From positions 8,342,501 to 8,406,500 of the forward strand of contig JAWUZG010000004.1 of assembly GCA_036785705.1 (NCBI GenBank): a stretch of DNA of 64,000 bases, read 5' to 3'. Source of the DNA: Acanthornis magna (lineage: Eukaryota; Chordata; Aves; Passeriformes; Acanthizidae). The position numbers and the translations under genes are program-made. Below, piece by piece: positions 13,285 to 26,542 of the stretch; positions within the stretch are counted from its first letter, which is position 1, and every line of letters starts with the position of its first letter. Below the pieces are notes generated by a model. That model ran no database searches, had not been told where the DNA came from, and saw nothing but the letters and a program-made list of their open reading frames with translations.

Positions 13285-13590
13285 TGAAGGGAGTCTACAA
13301 GAAAGATGGAGTGGGAATATTTACAAGAGTACAGTGACAGGACAAAGGCCTCAAACTGAAGTAGAGTAGGCTTAGATTAGACAGTAGGAAGACATTCTTT
13401 ACTGTGAGGGTGGTGTGGTACTGGAACAGGTTGCCCAGAGAAGCTGTAGATGCCCCACGCCAGGAATGTTCAAGGCGAGGCTGAGTGGAGGAAACCTGGT
13501 CTACTGGGAGTTGTCCCTGCCCATGGCAGGAGAGTTGGAAGTAGATGATCTTTATGGTCTCTTCCAACCCAAACCATTCTATGATTCTAA
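13285..13590 (+). mobile_element. CR1 LINE, 3' end (about 300 bp)
   Basis: Recognised by CAGTGACAGGACAAAGGCCT near 13331, TGGTACTGGAACAGGTTGCC near 13417, and the terminus TTCTATGATTCTA near 13577. Strongly 5'-truncated. It is non-coding and carries the usual reversed chance frame at 13295-13600. Confidence 0.9.
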
Positions 13591-16500
13591 ATAAACACAA
13601 TCAGCCACAGAATGCCTTCTTCCTCAAATACAACTGATGAATGTTGTCTGCAGCAAATAATAGAAAATAAAAAATAGCTAGATCAGGAGAAATCTCTGCT
13701 AAGGGAATATATTGTGTCCTGTTTTCTTTTCTGAAAGTATCACCTTTATGATAAGTATGGAAGATGATACAAGTTAGAATTTATCTTTTAAGGCATAGGT
13801 CAAAATTAAAACCTTAATATTACCTTTAGAAATCAGCTGGAGACTAAAAGATGTTCTGCTACACAGAAGATACTTTTTATAGCATTCTTCATTGACTGAT
13901 ATTCAAGGATAGACATAAGAGGTGATTTTACACTCTATGTCACTAGCAGGAATTGACCATAACAGAGAAAATTCATCATCAGAATTGAACACAGAGCGTG
14001 TTTCATCATCTGAAACCTGATGGCTCTGTTGATTCTAATGCTGTGTTTGAGAGCAGATGAACTGAATTCACATCAATAAATATAAATGTCAGTAGTGTCT
14101 CAGTAAGTCAAATGAAGATGCTCCTTTTGTAGCTGAAATCAAGAAGTAGCCATTTAGGGAGTGATTCATCTCATTCTGAAGTACATGACTAAAACAGAGC
14201 AGGTGAAAACTGCTCTAACACCTCCTATTTCTCTCCATGGACTGTAAAAGGAGGTCTTGGGTAGTTAGGTCAGGTGGCTACCTCAAAGTACCTAAGGCTT
14301 GGAATGACTGAGATAAGCGATGGCCAAAAGGTCTGTTATAGCAATGTGAGGAATAGCACCTTTTTTATAAGCTTTTTCAACTCTTCAATGGAATTTAATG
14401 TTGTTTCAAAAAAGCAATTTCTTACGGTAGCCATAATTGTAGGCAATTAGCCTACTATGCATAATCTGAATAAATGTTATCTTGATACCATTCACCGCCT
14501 TTATTTTTTTAAAAATGAGACCTAATAGAGAAGATGTATTCCTAAGGCTGATTAACCTAGATAAATAATTCCATTCTGAACATTTCAAAACTGCAACACA
14601 ACTGATCAAGACACATGAAATAGAAAGGTTAAAAAGATAAATACCTGATTTCAAGGAATTAGTTTTAGCCTTTGTTTCTAATTCCTTGACATTTTCCATG
14701 ATTTCCCTTGTACACACAGTGCTCTTAGGAATGTTGGCGAGTCTTGCTATGAATGGATAAGTGTGTAATTACAAAAGAGAAAAAAAATACTGTGCACATA
14801 AAGTGATATTATGATGTGTTACAAATTCAGGTTAAAATTCGTAGCTTATGCACAAAGCAAAATGTCTGTACCTACTGAATGGTCCCACCACAGGTCCAGT
14901 CTGTTGGTCAGTAGCTGTGGGAGGCTATTCCTGTGATACGCACTGACCTTATTAACATCATACAAAGGTGGGAAAAGATGCAATGATTCCCTGTAAACAA
15001 AAATAGTTCTAAACTGTAGTCAATAGGGTAGAAGAGAGAATAAAAGCAAAAAAAAACAAGACTAAAAAAATCCCCAAACCACAACTGTCCCTGACTTTGG
15101 GAAAAGGTTTAGCAACAGAACAAGAATATCAGGGAATTCTTATATTATCTCTGCTTCACATTTGGTAATGAGATAGTAAAATTTATGTAGTCCTTATGAG
15201 AATGTGTGCTAAAGACAGGCATTTTAATTTCTTCATAAGCAATGCACATAAAATTTTTCACAAATAGAGCTATAATTTAGAATAACAATTAGAATACATT
15301 AAAGTTCTTTTGATTGTTTTTTCCTCATATTTTTTCATCTTAATTAATGTAATACAAAAGGAGATTTTAAGCTCTGGTTAATTTGCTTTTCTCAGACTAA
15401 GGCACTTGTGCAAGCTTCTTATTGCATAAAAATGTGAGGGGGAGGTGAATTGAAGAAGCAGTGATATTAATGCCCCCTTGAATATCCTATTAAACATTTT
15501 TAAATAGATGCTTGGTTCTTCTAATTGCCAATATGAAACTGTCTGAAGATTTGATATTTTATATACAGAGCCTCTTAACAGCTTTCTTTTTTCAAACTCT
15601 GACCATGCTAAACACTTGATATCCCAGAGGAATTTGCATAAAAATGTCATAGTACTCTTCTGAAAAAGTGATTACAGCCCTTGTGAACAAATTCGTGAAG
15701 GTGTCTTGATGTTTAAAAAAGAAGATAAGTAAGATTTGGAAAATATTTAGATGGATTAAAAACTTATCTATCATGGAAGCTAAAAGAATGAAGAATAATA
15801 AACTCTTTAGCTCATACTCGGTGTACTTTTCTAGCTCTTATCATAGATATATTCAGTAGTAAATTAGTATTTCTGAATTTAGTTAAAAATAAGTCAAGCT
15901 ATAATATATTCATATGCCCAGATATCCCAGAAGCCGTTATGTGTTTACTTTCTCTGTTAAAATGTAAAGCAGAAATGTGTTCACACTCTTCTATAAAAAT
16001 GTGAAGGATCTTCTTCGAATTGTCCATGTTAGTTACATAAAGAAGTGGATAATTTATAAAATAGATAATAATTTTTATTGATTTAAACTTAGTTTAATCC
16101 TACTATTTCCCAACTAGTACCCTACCAAGTCTAGTGTACCTTACAGTGAATGGAAAATATCTTCAGTTTTAAAACAAATAGATTGATGTGGTTTCAACTG
16201 ATTCCTTTGGATTCTTCTCCTAAGGGTGACCACCTTTAGTGGTAAAAAGCCAAACTATGAGGCTTTTACCTTTCCTCATAAAGGATGGTGATTCTTTCTA
16301 TACATACATCACTTTGCAAATGCTATCTGGATCAGTTTTTTAGGGTCAGAGACTTTTTAGAGCTGGTTTTTGAAAAATAAATAGCATGTAAGAAAAGGAG
16401 ATGTAGAATTCCATTTTGTTTTGTTTTGCTTTGTTTTCATTTCTCAGTTCATCTAATTTTCAAGGGTGTTTTGCACATTTTAAATTTTTATTACTTCTGG

Positions 16501-18143
16501 TTCCAGGATGGTCAGTTTTAACCTGAAAACAGCTATCTTTTGAAAGGTTCCACTTGACACAGTGGAACTGTTTTCCAGAGAATAGATTGTGTATTGAGCC
16601 AGTCATTACCTGCAGGCATACAGCAAATGTGGGAGTGTCACTGATTAATATGTGGGTCAGCCAAGAATCTGCTGCTGAGTCTGCCTTCTGACCGCATTGC
16701 ATAGAGATGTGGTGGGCAGAAATTGTGAGAAAATGTCAGATAACATAAACTCATGTGACATTAACAGAAGAATAAAAATAAGCAGAGGCAATCCACTGAT
16801 ATTAGGCTGTGTGCTTGATCTGATGCTCTGACCTTTGCAAAAGGAGGTATTATTACTAAATCTTGCAAAGCATAGCTTCACAGTTTCCATCTTATATTAA
16901 AAGCTCCAGATATAGTGAAAGGAGAAAAGATCAGATATGCAGTGCTAATGTTACTGTATTTTGAGTTTGGTATTGCAATGTAAAGCAGCTTTTCTTTTCA
17001 ATGGCATACTGTTGTGAAGTTGAGGGTTTTAGAACTCCTTAGTGCCATGCAATAGAATTACTAAGATTTGCAGATTTTTGACAACAAAGTTTTTGTGGGG
17101 AAAAGAGTGAATTTATCTAAGTGTTGAACTATAATACTCTGAAGAGAAAGATCAAGATACGCTTAATCCTCTTATAGTTGAAAATTATTTTTGCCAGCAC
17201 AGTAAAATAAAATCAGAAGTGTTTTTTGACAATTTGTTTTAGGCTTGCACATTTTATTTTCCTATTCTTTTTTTCCCCAGTTCTCCAAAAACATCTTTGT
17301 AATCTCTAGTTTGTAGTTTTCTAAGTTATTAATATAAGAGATTTATAAGATACTAATATAAAAATAAAATTAGAAGCTATGGTTGGGGGGAGCATGATAA
17401 GAATTATGTATTCCACTCTAAAATAAATTATTTTTAAAGTTTATTTTATTCTATTTTACCTTTTGTTTATTTTAAAAGTGTGGCAGTCTGCAAGGTAAAG
17501 ATAATGACTTGTGAAATTACAGAATTAAGTGTAATATAAGTATTAATTAATGGTTCTTTTCCCTAATATAAATTGTTTTAGAGGAACTATATGCTATGAG
17601 AAGGCTGCCATATGTTACTCAGATAACATTAATCCCAAAGTCACATTACAAATAAACAACACCATGTTTGAAGACTGTTAAGCCTTGTTTTGAAGATATA
17701 TTTGTGGGTTTATTCATACTTTACTATGCAATTATTTCATTCTTTTCAGGGAAGTAAATGGCTGTGAGGTTTGCTCTGTGCCACTGAAGATAATGCAAGT
17801 TTTATCACAAGTTTCAATGCAAAAAAGAAAAGAAACCCAACCAAAAAAATCCACAGCCTGGTTGATATTCAGATATTCCAAGTCTTCCCTTCCATTTCAC
17901 ACTGTACAGTCTGTCTTTTTATCCCCGTTATACAGTTGAATTAATAGTAGTTAAAAAAAATATTTCTAATGCTGTGATTTTCAGGTCACTGAAGTGTTCA
18001 CTCAGGGAGACTAATCCTTTTATTCACTTTTTCTGTAGTTTTTTATATAGAGCTACAGTTATTTTTAAAACATCTTTCAATACTGTATGTTTTGTAAATG
18101 CTAACTAAATAAGTTTGCATGTGTTATCAATCCTTTTTTTTAG

Positions 18144-18340
18144 GCTGCCTGGAATTAAAAGAAGACACTATTGAAAACCTCCTAGCAGCTGCCTGCCTCC
18201 TCCAGCTCCCACAAGTAGTAGAGGTTTGCTGCCATTTTCTAATGAAGCTTTTGCACCCATCCAACTGTTTGGGAATACGAGCATTTGCTGATGCGCAAGG
18301 ATGTACAGAGCTTATGAAGGTGGCTCACAACTACACCATG
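18144..18340 (+). CDS. KLHL1: KLHL1 exon: end of BTB / 3-box / start of BACK
   Basis: A 197-bp exon with acceptor TTTTTTTTAG ending at 18143 and donor GTAAGG at 18341. Two bases complete the glycine codon split from the previous exon, then 65 codons end exactly on ATG (phase 0). The peptide runs [20 protein letters not shown], then [20 protein letters not shown], then [13 protein letters not shown] and ends VAHNYTM. It covers the last BTB helices, the linker used as the Cullin-3-binding 3-box in related proteins, and the first BACK helix with the family signature [14 protein letters not shown]. The sequence [12 protein letters not shown] fits KLHL1 best among its paralogues. No stops or frameshifts. 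Confidence 0.95.
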
Positions 18341-21300
18341 GTAAGGCAGTTTTGGAATGTCTAAATTAAAATCACGTGAATCCTGTACATCCTCTACAAG
18401 TGAAAATACCTTGTTAGTTTTTGGCTTGAAATTATTCTGTATTATATTCTGTGGAACTTTATTTCATAAGTGGTCCTTTTGAAGCCATAGCAGTGGCGAT
18501 TCCTGTGAACTTCAGTGAAGTTATGAGAATTGGCCTTCTGTCATGGATGCACTATCTGCTGGGTCAGAAATGTGTATGACTTCTTTGGATGCATGTTCAC
18601 ATACAGGTGATAATAATAAAGTGTATGTAAATCATAATACTTTTTAATCACTTTCTTGTAATTTAGCTTTAGGGAAGCTTTGTGATTGTCATTGTTCTGC
18701 ATGGGAATACTATCAAGGGAAGTTTTGTTGGGTTGTGGGTTTGGGTTTTTTTGTCAAGAATTATCCCTCCTTTTAGTCATCTGTGAAGTAGATTAAGACA
18801 GGAAGTTCTAGAAATAAGGAATTTTATCTGGTAATATTTAATATTTTTCTAATTACATCTGACAGAACAGGTAAGGAATTAACATCAAAATTTAACCAGA
18901 ATCAATGAGGCATAAATATGCTACTTATTCAGAAATTAAATCATATGGGCAGCCATTTGATTCTTCATAGTTTGACAAAATTAAAAACATCTGGCTCACA
19001 GAATTAAACTTACATAAAAAATAGATTATATATCATTTATGAGAAATAATGGTCCCTTTAGGTCTCTACTGAAATTATTATTGAAGTAATAGAATACATT
19101 TCAATGAATCTGATTCTCTTGTTCAGCTTTTATGTCCTTATTTTATTTATTCTTTTCTGTTGCTAATAATGATGCCTTAAGGATTTTTAGCTTCTATATT
19201 TTTCATGTACCTGTAGTTTTGGTATGTAGCTCTAGGCTCTATATAAAGTGCTAAAAACCTCTGTTCCCAGCATTTTAGACAAAACAATTCCTCTCAGTTA
19301 GAAAATCCAAGGATGCTTTGCTGCCTCAGAGCTCCAAAATATGTAAACAACATTTAATTGGGAGGAACAAGCTTGGCTTGGTTGACATCATCACCTGAAG
19401 GTGTAATTGGACAATTGTGGCCCAACATGTTAATGGACAGAACTTACAAAACGTGAAGAACTTATGACATGCTGTCCATTTTGGGTCTTATGCAGCCTCC
19501 TGTGTAGACTCTGTCTGCCCTAAATGTACCTAAAGGCCTTTAATAAATTAATCTGCTTTTTATTCTCCTTTGTCTAGCCATCTGTTTTAGGAAGCCCTGT
19601 TTTAGGCATCAATAACACATTGCAATTCACAGGTTTAACTGTGGTTTCTTACCACTACAGTTCAGGTAGTTATACCTATTTTACTCTTCTGGAGCTAGTT
19701 CTGTGGTTTCTCTGCATTACAGGTCCAAGCTAGTCAGCTAAACTTTTTTCTGTCAGTGGAGTGAAATAAGCTGTCAGAGCAGCATTCATGTGATCTTCAT
19801 TTGAATGAAATTGCATTAGGACTGAACACATATATTCTGAAAGAATCCTAACTTTTTTATCAATATCTTTATCTTAGCTTTATATATTACTTTTATATTT
19901 TCAGTTTGTGTTGTTGTATGAACATGAAAAAAATAGGGAAAAACATTGATTTAATTTTTTTAATTGCTCATGATTCTTTAAAAGAACGTATTAAAATATT
20001 TTTGGGTGACAAATTACTCATTATAGTACATTTGAAGACTTGTGACTAATACATATCTAATGTATCACAAAGTTCACAAAGATCTGTGCCTGTGTCTAAG
20101 GTATTGGGTATATAATCTATTATTCTTTTAATGCTGAGATGTAAAATCTCAATTATGTGTAATGAGAAAATCACCAACAGAAGATGGCAGATCAAAAAGG
20201 AAGTCAGTTGCAATTAATAAGCAAGCTTTGATTTATCTGCAAGGGCATTTGCAAGCATGCACAAGTCATATTTTTTTTTTGCTAGAAAAACAAATGATCA
20301 CAATGAAATGACAATATTTTTTTCTGACCTAGTGAAAACATAACCCTAAAAGATAAACTTCATAGTGCATGATACTTTCATAGGCATTGTGTTACTTCGT
20401 TTAGGTGTGATGCAGCTCACATCTATTTGACTTACCATTTTGTGTTAAAGGGTATGGAAGACAAGTTGTGAGTGGGGAAGGAGTACCTTATATCTTAAGT
20501 ACAGCACTCTCAGTCAAAGGGAATCTACATAAGAGAAAAGGGATTAATTCTTCTACATGGATACATAACCAGGAAAAACTCACACAGTTCAAGGAAGATA
20601 CCCTGGGAAGTGTGATAGAGAAACACCAGAGGCCTGGGAATGTGAAGAAAGGGGAGGAAAGTGATGAACACAGGCAAAGAGCAGATGCATAGACTCTGAG
20701 GTGACAGAAAGCTTTATTTTTTCCTTCAGACTCCAGGAAAGCAGTATGGACTGTGATGAGGACAAACATAAAGTGGGGTAATAGGGAGTTTATGCAGAGG
20801 ATTTGAGGGGAAGCTTTGGCTAAAAAAAGATGGAAAAATCACTGTTTCTTTTTTAAAAGATTTTCTTGTTTTCAAGAGAACTTCAAGGCCCCTTCTTTAA
20901 AGCTTTTCAGGGTGCTTTTATAAGAGCTGCATGTGATGAATCTCAAATTCTAGTTCTGTGACTTCTCTTCTATGGTGTTATTGGAGGAGCAAGCTTGTGG
21001 TGAATGGAAAGTAATAGTACTCCCTTTAACTCTGGAATCTTGTGCACTTGGTTGCTTGAGATAAAGAAAACCAAAACCTCAAAGAAATAACAGTTCTACT
21101 CTGGTATGGGAATGGGGAGCAAGACAAAGTTTTTCAAATAATCTTGCCAAAATAGATTTATAGTCATGGCTTATGCTATAGATTGTGTAATAATTTTGGG
21201 ATATGACTCAAGTTAAATCTTATCTTTGAATAATTCTGCTCCTTACCTAATTACATAGTTGAAATTAAATATTCATTGATTCATTTGAAAAAACAAATAA

Positions 21301-24232
21301 TAAAATAATAGCTCTCTGACTGCATTGTACCTGGAAAATGTCATACAGCTTTTCTCCACCAATTACTTTTAAGCAGAAAGTAATTCACAATTGTCTTCAC
21401 AATAGCATTTTAAGGAAGATCAATATATTTTTATGAAATAGTTTGCTTCATTGAATCTCCATAAATGTTTTGATCTTCATTTTTCAAAGAAATCTGATTG
21501 CCTAGTCTCAAACTTGATGTAAGTTCTAAATGACACTGTTGTTTTATACATATGTAACTCGTTTTTTGCTTTCACATAACGTGTCATGAGGGCAAGACAT
21601 TTGAGCTCAGAAATTTCTTTATATTGAAGAAGAAAGAGCTGCTAAAGAGCAGACCAATTAATTTAAGAATCTTGTTGACAGGAGATATATCCTTTCAAAC
21701 ACGTTTTTTGTCACATTGAAAAACTTCTATTTCCCTAACCATGAAGTGCGGTTGAAGAATACAAATTTTTTATTTGCATAGTGCTCACAGGTATGTCCTA
21801 CCTGATGTAAATAAAATTCTTTAACTATAAAGTTATATATCCCTTTCCATGAGCAGAAGTGTAATATCCCTGGTATTTACTGGGATATTTAGTCTTCAGT
21901 GTCAAATATCAAATTATTATTTTGAAATGTAATATCTAAGCAAGGAAAAGCAAATGTGTTCATAGAAGAGGGGAGAAAGTGAGGAAATGAAGATAAGAAA
22001 AGCAGTGAAGGAAAATGAGATAACATTTGAAAAATCTTAGGAAATACATTTGCCATACAGCAAATTATGAGGTTGATGGAAGAAAAAAGGAAGGTAAATT
22101 CCATAAAAATTTAGTCAGCAATGAATGTTGGAGATTTCTGTGTTTGCATTCTCTGTACTTTTTAGAAATGGAACTTGGATGGCAACATTTTAGATGAAAG
22201 CTTTACAAGAAGTTAATAAGAGCAAAAATGTAAATTGCTTTTGTTTTTTTTTTAGGCACATCAAATTTAATGTAGTTTGTTTTATTTCTAAGGTATGAAA
22301 ATGCCCTGCCAGTGTTTTATGGTGTGATTTTTATTTTTTTTAATTATTTTTAATGAATCTGCTAATTTAAATGGTAGCACAAGTATCCGTATCTCTTGAT
22401 TTAAGACTTCTGTACTTCTTAATTGCAGTCTGGGTTGTTATAGCTTGTCAATTTATCAAAGCTTTCAATCTGCGGAGCCATATGTCTGATAAGTTTGAAT
22501 TCCTAATTTATTGCCAGAGTTAAGTTAGATGATAGTAGAATGAAATGCATGTGTGATGTCTTTGTTAGAAAAAATAAAAGCAGCAAAATGGAACATACCA
22601 ATAAACTGAAGCAAATTATTTCTTCTAGCAAACATTTTTAGTGACAGTTCTTTATTCTTCTAGTTATAAGGGGTCTCATATGTAGGGATGCTAACCTCTA
22701 AAGTCCGCAATTTATCAGCTTGTCATACTTGCCAGAAGTGAAAGTCATACTGTATGGACTTATCCGTCTCCTTAGAAAACAGAGTAAAGGGAAATTCAAA
22801 ATTCTGATGGCCACCTTGTTGGGATGCAATTATTTTTAGAGTATATGATGTTTTAAAATATGCTCTATTTTGAAACATCGTATGTTTATTGGTGAAAGTT
22901 TGTAACAGACCATACTAGATTAATAGACTCTGTGGCTTTAATGTACTATTAGCCCTTCTCATAACAACTACTTTTCTACATTGGCAAATACTGAAGAGGA
23001 AAAGTCATATTTTTCCTTAAGAAGACAATTGCAGTTTGGTTTTAAAGCATGGGAAATTATTTTTAAAAATGCTGGTACTTCGTATAGTTTTGAATACAAA
23101 TGTAATTTGCTTTCTCCCTCCCAGTAAAGTCCATGGTTCTGTTTGTGTTATGATGTATAGATAATGCTTAGAAATTGAGAGCATTACCTTCCAAGATATG
23201 GTACCAGTTTCCTCATCTCATTATCATGCCATTTGACTGAAACCTGATTGCTTCAAACAGAAAATCGAAATACCTCATAGATATAACTATTTAATCTGTC
23301 AGCGCTTCACCTCTAGGAACCTTCACTTAATCCTCAGTGATCATTTTGCATCTTGAAACTGCAGTTTAGAGTTGAAATGATAGAGCTTGTTCCACATTTT
23401 TATTTCCCCATATTTCAAAATGAATTGCTAAACATAAACTTGTAAAATCTTCAAATTACTTCGATGCACTGAGCAGAAGAATGGCCATAAGTAAAAACTC
23501 CTTGACCAGAAGAACATAAATGAATAAAGTGATTGATGTGTCTGTAACCCAGTCATAATGTTAGCAATATAAAGGACCTAACATATGTTGCAGTTCCAAG
23601 CCTGGGAGATGCAGAATGTTTGCAAGTGCCTTTGAATTAAGTGGTAGGAGGTGTTTAGCTTCTCAGAGATGCAGTTCTCACTGCAAGGGTCATTAGTCGC
23701 AGCGCAACAAAACATTATTCAAACTTAATTATGAGCACGTAAGTAATCTCAGTGACATGTACTGACTGTATTTGGACTCTTTAATTTACTGAGAATTCTG
23801 ATTGTACTGCAGATGGAGAAACCATTTCATTTATGTGAAGTGTATGCCTTATGCAAATTTTTAATGATCTTTTATAGCGAAGAGCTTCTGTGATTATTTT
23901 ATTAGTTATGTTTATTATCTAAGTTACAAAATTTCACAGTTAAAACCTGGTGTGGTGGAGTGGGAAAGGAGTGATATACAAAATGTTTCCTATCCAGTTC
24001 CATTTACAACAGTTCATCCTGAAGCATGTTGAAATATTGTAACATTACTCCATATTCAAATAAAGAAAAATATTATTGAGATATTGATAGATGGTGGTAA
24101 CAGTCTTTAATGGGTTATAGTGGTACATTCAGACATTGGGGGATTATTTCAGTGTTATTATAGATTTAACTAAAGTCAGATAATAAGTGAGGCAAAAAAA
24201 CCTCACTAGTACTGTAATTTAACAGTTTATAG

Positions 24233-24671
24233 TGTCATGGTAAGGAATAGCATTCCCCAGTTTAGTGTTCCCACTAAATAACTCCAAACTGTGCACTACT
24301 CACTCCCTTCCCCTTTTCCCTCATGCTCCCCCCGCAGCAGGACTGTAGAGGAGAATTGGAGGCACAAAAGGTAAAGATCACGGGTTAAGATAAGAACAGT
24401 TTACTGGAAACAGCAATGAGATAAAAAAAGGAACAGTAACAGCAACAATACTATACAAACAACAAAGTGTACAAGAAGGATGCAAATGATTCACATGTTC
24501 ACCATGGGGCAAACCCCTGACAACACCCGACCACTCCATCTAGCACATTCCCGACCTGGAAGGGAGTCCCTGGAAAATGATATGATGTGGTATAGAATAA
24601 CCTCCAGGTCCTAGCTACCCTTCCTCCTGGCTACTGCAACAATTAACCCTGTCCTGGCTGGAACCAGGACA
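24233..24671 (-). mobile_element. Solo LTR, family shared with 53268-53774
   Basis: Read on the minus strand, the element starts TGTCCTGGTTCCAGCCAGGA and ends CCTTACCATGACA, giving TG...CA ends over 439 bp. It shares an exact 20-mer, GTATTGTTGCTGTTACTGTT, and much flanking sequence with the + strand LTR at 53268-53774, including CTCATTGCTGTTTCCAGTAA and ACCTTTTGTGCCTCCA. No internal retroviral sequence adjoins either side, so it is a solo LTR. It looks ERVL-like to me, but the family name needs a repeat library. A target duplication is uncertain: TTTAT follows the right end and lies two bases from the left end. Confidence 0.88.
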
Positions 24672-24839
24672 TTTATCATACGTTTTTTAACATTATATGT
24701 CTACAAGTCGTAAGTTGGCTTTCTACTATTTAATATAGCTGACCACGTGCTGTTCAATAAATACTGATAACAGCTTTGTTATCTTCAAATTGTACTTTGT
24801 TTTGAGCACTTTGACCTCTTTGTCACCACATTGGTGACA

Positions 24840-25115
24840 TAGGCGTAAACAGACAATGGAAAGCTGATGGAAAGCTGACTGTATGGACATGCCCAGAGAG
24901 TAAAAAGTCCAGCTGGTGACCAGTAAATAGTGATGTTCTTCAGGGACTATTTCAGGGTCTAACGCTGTCTAGCGACTTTATTAATTATTGGATGATAGGA
25001 TGGAGTTCTCTCAGCAAGTTTGCACATGTCATCAAACTGGCAGGAGGAGATGAGTGATGTGTTTGAGGACAAGGCTGCTATTTAGAGGGCATGCTGAAGC
25101 AATGGGCTGAAAGCA
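24840..25115 (+). mobile_element. CR1 LINE, outer copy, 5' part (interrupted)
   Basis: Matches the CR1 ORF2 C-terminal region: CATGCCCAGAGAGTAAAAAG, then GTCCAGCTGGTGACCAGTAA, then a GCAAGTTTGCACATGTCATC segment. It stops at GGGCTGAAAGCA, where a CR1 in the opposite orientation begins, and picks up again after 25800. Confidence 0.82.
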
Positions 25116-25800
25116 CAGGATCACAGAATCATTAACGTCGTAAATGACCTCCAAGATCAAGTCCCACCTTTGAATAAATATCACCATACCCACTAAACCA
25201 TGTCACAAAGTGCCACATATACTTGTTTGAATATCTTCAGGGATAGTGACTTCAGCAGTTTACTGGGGAGCCTGTTCCAATGCTTAAGCATTCTTCCAGT
25301 GAAGAATTTTTTTCTGATTCCAACCTGAACCTCCCTTGGTGCAACTTGAAGCTGTTTCCCTCCACTTGTCCTGTTGCCTGGGAGAAGATGCCAAACCCCA
25401 CCTCAACACAAGCTCCATTCAAGTAGTTGCAGAGAGCAATAAGGTCTCCCCTGAACCTTGATTTCACCAGGCTAAACCAGCCCAGTAACCCCAGTCACCC
25501 CAATAGGATTTATTTTCCAGACCCTTCACTAGCTTTCTTGCTTTATGGCTACTCATGCCCGAGTCTTCAGTGTTGCATGGGGTTATTGTGACCCAGGTGC
25601 AGGACCTGCACTTGGCCTTGTTGAACCTTATACCACTGGCCCATTGATCCACGCTGTCCAGATCTCTCTGCAGAGCTTTCCTACCCTTCAGCAGATGACA
25701 CTCCTGCCCAACACTTTGTTGCCTGCAAACTTACTGAGGATGTGTTCAATTCCCTCATCCAGATCATCAATAAAGATATTAAAAAGGCCTGGTGCCAAAA
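25116..25800 (-). mobile_element. CR1 LINE nested inside another CR1
   Basis: The 3' terminus faces left: ATCACAGAATCATTAACG at 25120-25137 is the complement of the CR1 tail. The body follows through GCCTGTTCCAATGCTTAAGC and CAGGTGCAGGACCTGCACTT to CCAGATCATCAATAAAGATA near 25759 and ends at about 25800. Its boundaries coincide with the break in the flanking + strand CR1. It has no intact ORF. Confidence 0.85.
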
Positions 25801-26542
25801 GTGAGAAACATCACAAAGTTCAGCAGAGGGAAATGCAAAGTCCTGCAGTCTAGGGACAAATAACCCCATGCACTGGTACAGGCTGGGGAGCAACTGTCTG
25901 GGAAGTAGCTCAGCAGAAAAGGACACCGAGTTGAAGGTAAACCAGCAATGTACCCTTGTTGCAAGAAGGCCATCAACATCCTGGGATGTATCAGTGAGGA
26001 AGAAAGTTGAAGAAGGTGATCCTTCCCTTTTGGCACCCTGGAGAACAAATATAAAGTTCTGTGTCTTCTTTTGTATTCCTCAATACAAGAGAAATGTGGA
26101 TATAATGGAATCCAGTGGAATTCACTGTGGAGTCCAGTGAATTCACCGTGCTGATTGGATGCTGGAACACACAGTGCATGAGGGAAGTCTGAGGAAGGTG
26201 GGCCTGATGAACCTGATGTACTGAGGGAGACCTTGCTGCTCTCTGTATCTACATGATTGGGGGATATAGGTGCCAGACTCTTGTTGGGGGTGCAGATTGA
26301 CAGGTAACTGACATAAATTAGAATATAGAAAATCCCAATCTGATATTAAGATTATTTTTTAGAACAATGGGAGTAGTTAAATACTAGGAAAGCAACAACC
26401 ACTGGAATTTTTGGGATCTGTTCTTGGAGGTATTCAAGATATGACTGAAAATGTTGCTAAGTAACCTGACCTAGTTAAGACATGCACTGAGCAGGGACTG
26501 TGACTAGATGAGGTCACTTTGAACCAAAATTATTCTGTGAGG
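25801..26542 (+). mobile_element. CR1 LINE, outer copy, 3' part
   Basis: Continues the element broken at 25115: CAGCAGAGGGAAATGCAAAG, then GTCCTGCAGTCTAGGGACAA, then CAAGAAGGCCATCAACATCC, ending with AAAATTATTCTGTGAG near 26525-26540, the expected CR1 3' end. The coding frame is broken. Confidence 0.85.

Larger units (their letters stand above)
3406..18143 (+). other. KLHL1 intron, 14,738 bp
   Basis: A complete intron with GTATTG donor and TTTTTTTTAG acceptor. It separates the G of a split glycine codon (G|GC) from its last two bases, so it is a phase-1 intron. Apart from the repeats listed separately (3785-3870, 4600-5150, 7135-7690, 8857-8888, 10628-10657, 12256-12312, 13285-13590) it shows no coding exon, RNA gene or known repeat. 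The open frames in it are under about 140 codons and either lie in CR1 or lack any recognisable protein character. The stretches 5150-7130, 8890-10620 and 13600-18140 hold nothing I can name. Confidence 0.85.
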
